NCBI GenBank assembly: GCA_964447605.1
Contig: CAYUTA010000006.1
Location: 17,616 to 81,615, forward strand
DNA length: 64,000 nucleotides
Direction of reading: 5' to 3'
Origin: CAYUTA01 sp964447605
GTDB lineage: Bacteria; Bacillota; Clostridia; Christensenellales; CAG-138
The translations under genes were made by a program, and so were the position numbers. Numbering within the stretch: position 1 is the first letter of the stretch; each line of letters opens with the position of its first letter. The notes beneath the pieces were generated by a model that was given only the letters and a program-made list of their open reading frames with translations, made no database searches and was not told where the DNA came from. Shown here in pieces: positions 61,367-64,000 of this stretch.

Positions 61367-61960
61367 GTGATTGATTTGGCAATTTCCACGGTGCTGTGCG
61401 TCAGCGCCTTTATTCTCTGCTGTACGGGCGCGGCGGAAAGGACCAGCAGGCGATTGGGCGTTTGCGCGGGCAGCTTGGCGGCTCTGTCGCTCTTAACCGC
61501 CGCATTGAGCGCGACCGATATCTCCGTATCGGAGCATATCCGCATACAGCCCGCAGTCATGCTGCTGGTACTGTTCGGCGCGTTGCTGTGCAAGCGCAAG
61601 CGGGCGTGGCTGCATGCGGTCCTGTTGGCGTTTGCCTGCAGCGTTGCGGCATGGGTGCTGCAATGCGCATTCCCGTCGTTTTATGAGCCGGGCCTGCTGT
61701 TTTCGCTTCCCGCCGCCCTGATCGGCCGCTTCTTCCTGCGGGGCAGGCGGCAGGGTTTGCTGTGCGTGCTGTTGACGCCGCTGTTGTTTGGACTGATCGT
61801 GACGGTGGAGGACTGGTATTTATTCGATTTTGTTGAGTTGTCGCTCGGAAATGCGCTGCAGCTGGACATGCAGGTCGGCGGAGCAACGCTGTATGCGCTG
61901 CTGATGTATGTGCAAAAGCGCGCCGTGGCCAGACAACCGACCGCACAAAAAGAGGCTTGA
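61367..61960 (+). CDS. Polytopic membrane protein, function unknown
   Basis: I do not recognise this 197-residue protein. It has five or six hydrophobic helices, beginning LAISTVLCVSAFILCC, with a basic patch CKRKR between helices 2 and 3 and a conserved-looking VEDWYLFDFVELSLGNALQL acidic loop before the last helix. The start is a GTG with a nearby AAGGACAGG. An inverted repeat ATAGAAA-AAA-TTTCTAT (61296-61312) lies upstream and could be an operator. The tRNA promoter overlaps its stop codon. Confidence 0.7.
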   Translation: MIDLAISTVLCVSAFILCCTGAAERTSRRLGVCAGSLAALSLLTAALSATDISVSEHIRIQPAVMLLVLFGALLCKRKRAWLHAVLLAFACSVAAWVLQCAFPSFYEPGLLFSLPAALIGRFFLRGRRQGLLCVLLTPLLFGLIVTVEDWYLFDFVELSLGNALQLDMQVGGATLYALLMYVQKRAVARQPTAQKEA

Positions 61961-61985
61961 TTTTTTCCTCTGAAGTGTGTATAAT
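61957..61985 (+). promoter_or_regulatory. Promoter of the tRNA / 6S region
   Basis: TTGATT (61957-61962), 17-base spacer, perfect TATAAT (61980-61985), about 13 bases before tRNA-Val. Confidence 0.75.
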
Positions 61986-61998
61986 AGCAACTGCAAAA

Positions 61999-62075
61999 GG
62001 GGTTATAGCTCAGCTGGTCAGAGCGCTACGTTGACATCGTAGAGGTCGTTGGTTCGATCCCAACTAATCCCACCA
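61999..62075 (+). tRNA. tRNA-Val (anticodon GAC)
   Basis: A 77-base cloverleaf: acceptor GGGGTTA with TAATCCC (one G:U), D arm AGCTCAGCTGGTCAGAGCG, anticodon stem CTACG/CGTAG with loop TTGACAT (anticodon GAC), T arm with GGTTCGATCC, and an encoded CCA. Confidence 0.97.
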
Positions 62076-62085
62076 ATTGAATAGT

Positions 62086-62258
62086 AATCCTGCGGTGTTC
62101 GTTACGTTTTCGGTTATAAACCCACAGATTGACTTCGGGAGCACGCGTTGAGAAGCATCGGTCAGGCCCGCTACGGGCGGGAAGACCTACGTCATCACGA
62201 TGCACCCAACCTGCCGGGAGGCGGGTATTATAACAAAGGCGGACGGCATCTCGGGATT
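62086..62258 (+). ncRNA. ssrS: Probable 6S RNA
   Basis: The sequence between the two tRNAs begins CCTGCGGTGTTCGTTACG, a recognisable 5' block of Firmicutes 6S RNA, followed by GGTTATAAACCCACAG. Ends pair (AATCCTG at 62086 with CGGGATT at 62252) and GTTATAA pairs with TTATAAC near 62230, giving the long hairpin with a central bubble expected of 6S RNA, which binds RNA polymerase. Length near 173 is slightly short. No protein frame is credible. Ends are approximate. Confidence 0.6.
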
Positions 62259-62275
62259 CTCTATGTAAGACGCTT

Positions 62276-62349
62276 TGCGGAATTGTGTAATGGTAGCACC
62301 TACGACTCTGACTCGTATTGTCTAGGTTCGAATCCTAGTTCCGCAGCCA
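62276..62349 (+). tRNA. tRNA-Gln (anticodon CTG)
   Basis: A 74-base cloverleaf: acceptor TGCGGAA/TTCCGCA, D stem GTGT/GCAC, anticodon stem TACGA/TCGTA with loop CTCTGAC (anticodon CTG, reading CAG), T stem CTAGG/CCTAG with TTCGAAT, and encoded GCCA end. Confidence 0.97.
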
Positions 62350-62356
62350 TAAAACC

Positions 62357-62397
62357 AAGCCCGAAACACCCATAGTTAGGACGTTTCGGGCTTTTTG
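62357..62397 (+). terminator. Terminator after tRNA-Gln
   Basis: 11-bp stem AAGCCCGAAAC (62357-62367) with its complement (62383-62393), followed by T5. Confidence 0.85.
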
Positions 62398-62503
62398 CTT
62401 CTCGGATTCTTGTTGTGTTTTACAACTTTTTTACAACCACTGCGAGACTTATCGGTTTTTGCAAGACCGCCTAAAATGAATAGGCAATGCATGCAACGAA
62501 TTT

Positions 62504-64000
62504 TTATTTCTCGCTCTTGCTGAGCTTGTTAATCCGGTTCTCGCCCACATCATCGCGCGCGGCGTTGATGATGTAATCGTCAAACTGGTCGCGCGTCAGC
62601 TCGCCGTTGACAAGCCGGACGAGTGCGTCGCCAAGATTGTTGGCAACCTTTTTGTTGGCGGCCTTTTCCACCGCCTCGCGCAGTTTGCCAGCGTCCGTAC
62701 CCTCGGCAAGCGCCGCGTCCACCGCGTCCATGACGCCTTGCACCTCACCTTCGAATTTTTGCTTTTGCTTCGGCGTGGCGTTCTTCTCCGCGTCGGCAAC
62801 ATTCTTTTGCGCTTTTGCAAGGAGCTGCTGCTCCGGGCTGCGGGTATACTTGGCAAGCGCCTGTATTGCACGGCCGTTCTCGCCCGCAAACTTCACAATC
62901 GTCTGCGTCCATGCGAGGTATTCCGCATAATCGCCGGTGGCCGCGCCCTGCTGCTTGTACGCCTCACGAATGCCCATAGCCACATCCACGTCAACAGCCG
63001 ACCAGGCCGTTTTCGTTTTCAGCGTTTCGATCAGCTCCGGCGTGATGCCGTACGCAAGCCGTTCCTGCGCCCGCGCAAGATTCTCCCGCTCGGTTACAAC
63101 ATCATAGGTGTACGCCGCGTCAAGCTCCTGCGCGGCAGCGCGAACGCGGGTGCTCGCCTCGTCGTTGTCAAGGTTTGCAAGCGTATTGGTGTAAAGCTGT
63201 GAAACCGCTTCCTTGTGCTCCGACATGGGACGCGCCGCACCCACCGACTGGTCCAGTGCCGCCGGGCTTTTTTCATTTCCCTCTTGCATTTCTGCGGCGG
63301 AATCGCGTATACTGTTATCAAAGCTTGACGCTTCGGTCTGTGAAGGGCGGGTTAATGACCCGTGCTGTATCTCGGATTCGGGCGTCAGGCTTATTTCATT
63401 TAGCCTATACGTCTTAAACTTATTCTGATACGAATACGCCTCCACGTCGAATTTTGCAATATAGTTTTGCAGTGTTCCATCCACATCAAGCCCCACTTCC
63501 GATTCGAAATAGTCGTACCTGATAATATGCCCGTCTGCCTTAGAAGATTTTGCGCTTCCAACATACTCGCCACTTGCAATTATTTCTGGCAGCGCCTCTA
63601 GTGCGGCACAAGTTTCTATGCTGACATCCCGATCAGAAATAATCTTTCCTATCAGGTTTTTATAGAGCTTCACCTTATATTGCGCACCATTGAATGTTAC
63701 GCCCGGTATAACTATATCAACATCATCATATTGCTTTCCCAGAATCGATTCATACAGTGAGCGTAAAAACCCCCTATCGGGTTTCGCGCGGTCGGCCTGC
63801 TCTGCTTCAACAAAAGCATTTACGGCGCGTTGCGTCGCTGCCTCTCCGATCGGAACAACCGTTCGCTGTATGCTCGCGTCCTGTTGCGGCACATCCCCTT
63901 GATACGGATTGCGAATGGTTGTTGCGCGACCGACCTTGACGGCTTCGCCCCCATCCCCGTTCAAACCCTTCAAACCGCCCGCATTGCCGTCTTGCTGCGC
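62504..64000 (-). CDS. Large polyvalent-protein fragment of a mobile element (N-terminus outside window)
   Basis: The frame is open to the window edge; 498 C-terminal residues are visible. A region near VDIVIPGVTFNGAQYKVKLY, then IISDRDVSIETCAALEALPE and DVEAYSYQNKFKTYRLNEIS resembles the large polyvalent protein-associated LPD3 domain found in phage and conjugative-element megaproteins. The last 250 residues are charged and helical (RVRAAAQELDAAYTYD, KQKFEGEVQGVMDAVDAALA) without catalytic motifs. It lies 107 bases beyond the terminator of tRNA-Gln and reads toward the tRNA, a usual layout at the end of an integrated element. Confidence 0.7.
   Translation of the reverse strand, partial: AQQDGNAGGLKGLNGDGGEAVKVGRATTIRNPYQGDVPQQDASIQRTVVPIGEAATQRAVNAFVEAEQADRAKPDRGFLRSLYESILGKQYDDVDIVIPGVTFNGAQYKVKLYKNLIGKIISDRDVSIETCAALEALPEIIASGEYVGSAKSSKADGHIIRYDYFESEVGLDVDGTLQNYIAKFDVEAYSYQNKFKTYRLNEISLTPESEIQHGSLTRPSQTEASSFDNSIRDSAAEMQEGNEKSPAALDQSVGAARPMSEHKEAVSQLYTNTLANLDNDEASTRVRAAAQELDAAYTYDVVTERENLARAQERLAYGITPELIETLKTKTAWSAVDVDVAMGIREAYKQQGAATGDYAEYLAWTQTIVKFAGENGRAIQALAKYTRSPEQQLLAKAQKNVADAEKNATPKQKQKFEGEVQGVMDAVDAALAEGTDAGKLREAVEKAANKKVANNLGDALVRLVNGELTRDQFDDYIINAARDDVGENRINKLSKSEK

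Noticed and set aside
1..64000. Insertion sequences or a replication origin
   Set aside because: No transposase, terminal repeat pair, DnaA-box cluster or rRNA gene was seen anywhere in the window.

Overview
The window looks like the chromosome of an anaerobic, fairly high-GC member of the Clostridia (Bacillota). The grounds are strong AGGAGG-type ribosome binding sites with frequent GTG/TTG starts, a Spo0A-like DNA-binding domain, clostridial-style small regulators, a Gram-positive-style ftsW-murA-ftsQ cluster, lipobox lipoproteins without outer-membrane genes, and several molybdenum hydroxylases of the kind used for purine fermentation. The species cannot be named from the sequence alone.

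Layout. (1) 1-13,900, minus strand: a partial NuoE-like [2Fe-2S] protein, an NCS2 uracil/xanthine permease, a three-subunit molybdenum hydroxylase (set A), a membrane-anchored unknown, a cyclase-family amidase-like protein, the DUF1116/FdrA/DUF2877 trio, a zinc-ribbon OB-fold protein, a thiolase-like protein without its nucleophilic cysteine, and a GNAT-like protein. (2) 14,690-17,455: pfkA, a frameshifted alpha/beta hydrolase pseudogene and a Nudix hydrolase. (3) 17,539-26,153, minus strand: a probable surface-glycosylation operon (WbqC, family-2 glycosyltransferase, two EmrE/ArnEF-size membrane proteins, three tandem paralogous polytopic proteins, a C39-like protein). (4) 26,262-43,217: an acyltransferase fused in frame to a TSCPD domain, an NlpC/P60 hydrolase, ftsW-murA-ftsQ, a LexA-like regulator, a split transketolase, an LRR lipoprotein, a GT39-like membrane protein and a large phosphodiester-glycosidase protein. 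(5) 43,554-45,298: Mop-like molybdate binder, a small DUF6774-like protein and an XRE / Spo0A-C regulator pair. (6) 45,638-61,094: a second purine/pyrimidine region with molybdenum hydroxylase sets B and C, cytosine-deaminase-like hydrolase, aminotransferase, adenine deaminase, hydantoinase, MocA and guanine deaminase. (7) 61,367-64,000: membrane unknown, tRNA-Val, probable 6S RNA, tRNA-Gln, then a polyvalent mobile-element protein running off the end.

How the parts fit. The two catabolic regions could import nucleobases (permease), deaminate adenine, guanine and cytosine-like substrates, hydroxylate purines with three separate molybdenum enzymes supplied with cofactor by MocA and Mop, open rings with the hydantoinase and cyclase, and handle carbamoyl products with the FdrA/DUF1116/DUF2877 proteins. 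Sets A-upstream and B begin at promoters with identical hexamers, suggesting co-regulation. The cell-envelope block (region 3 plus 4) would modify and build the wall. All functions are by family recognition and context; substrates of the three hydroxylases cannot be read from the sequence.
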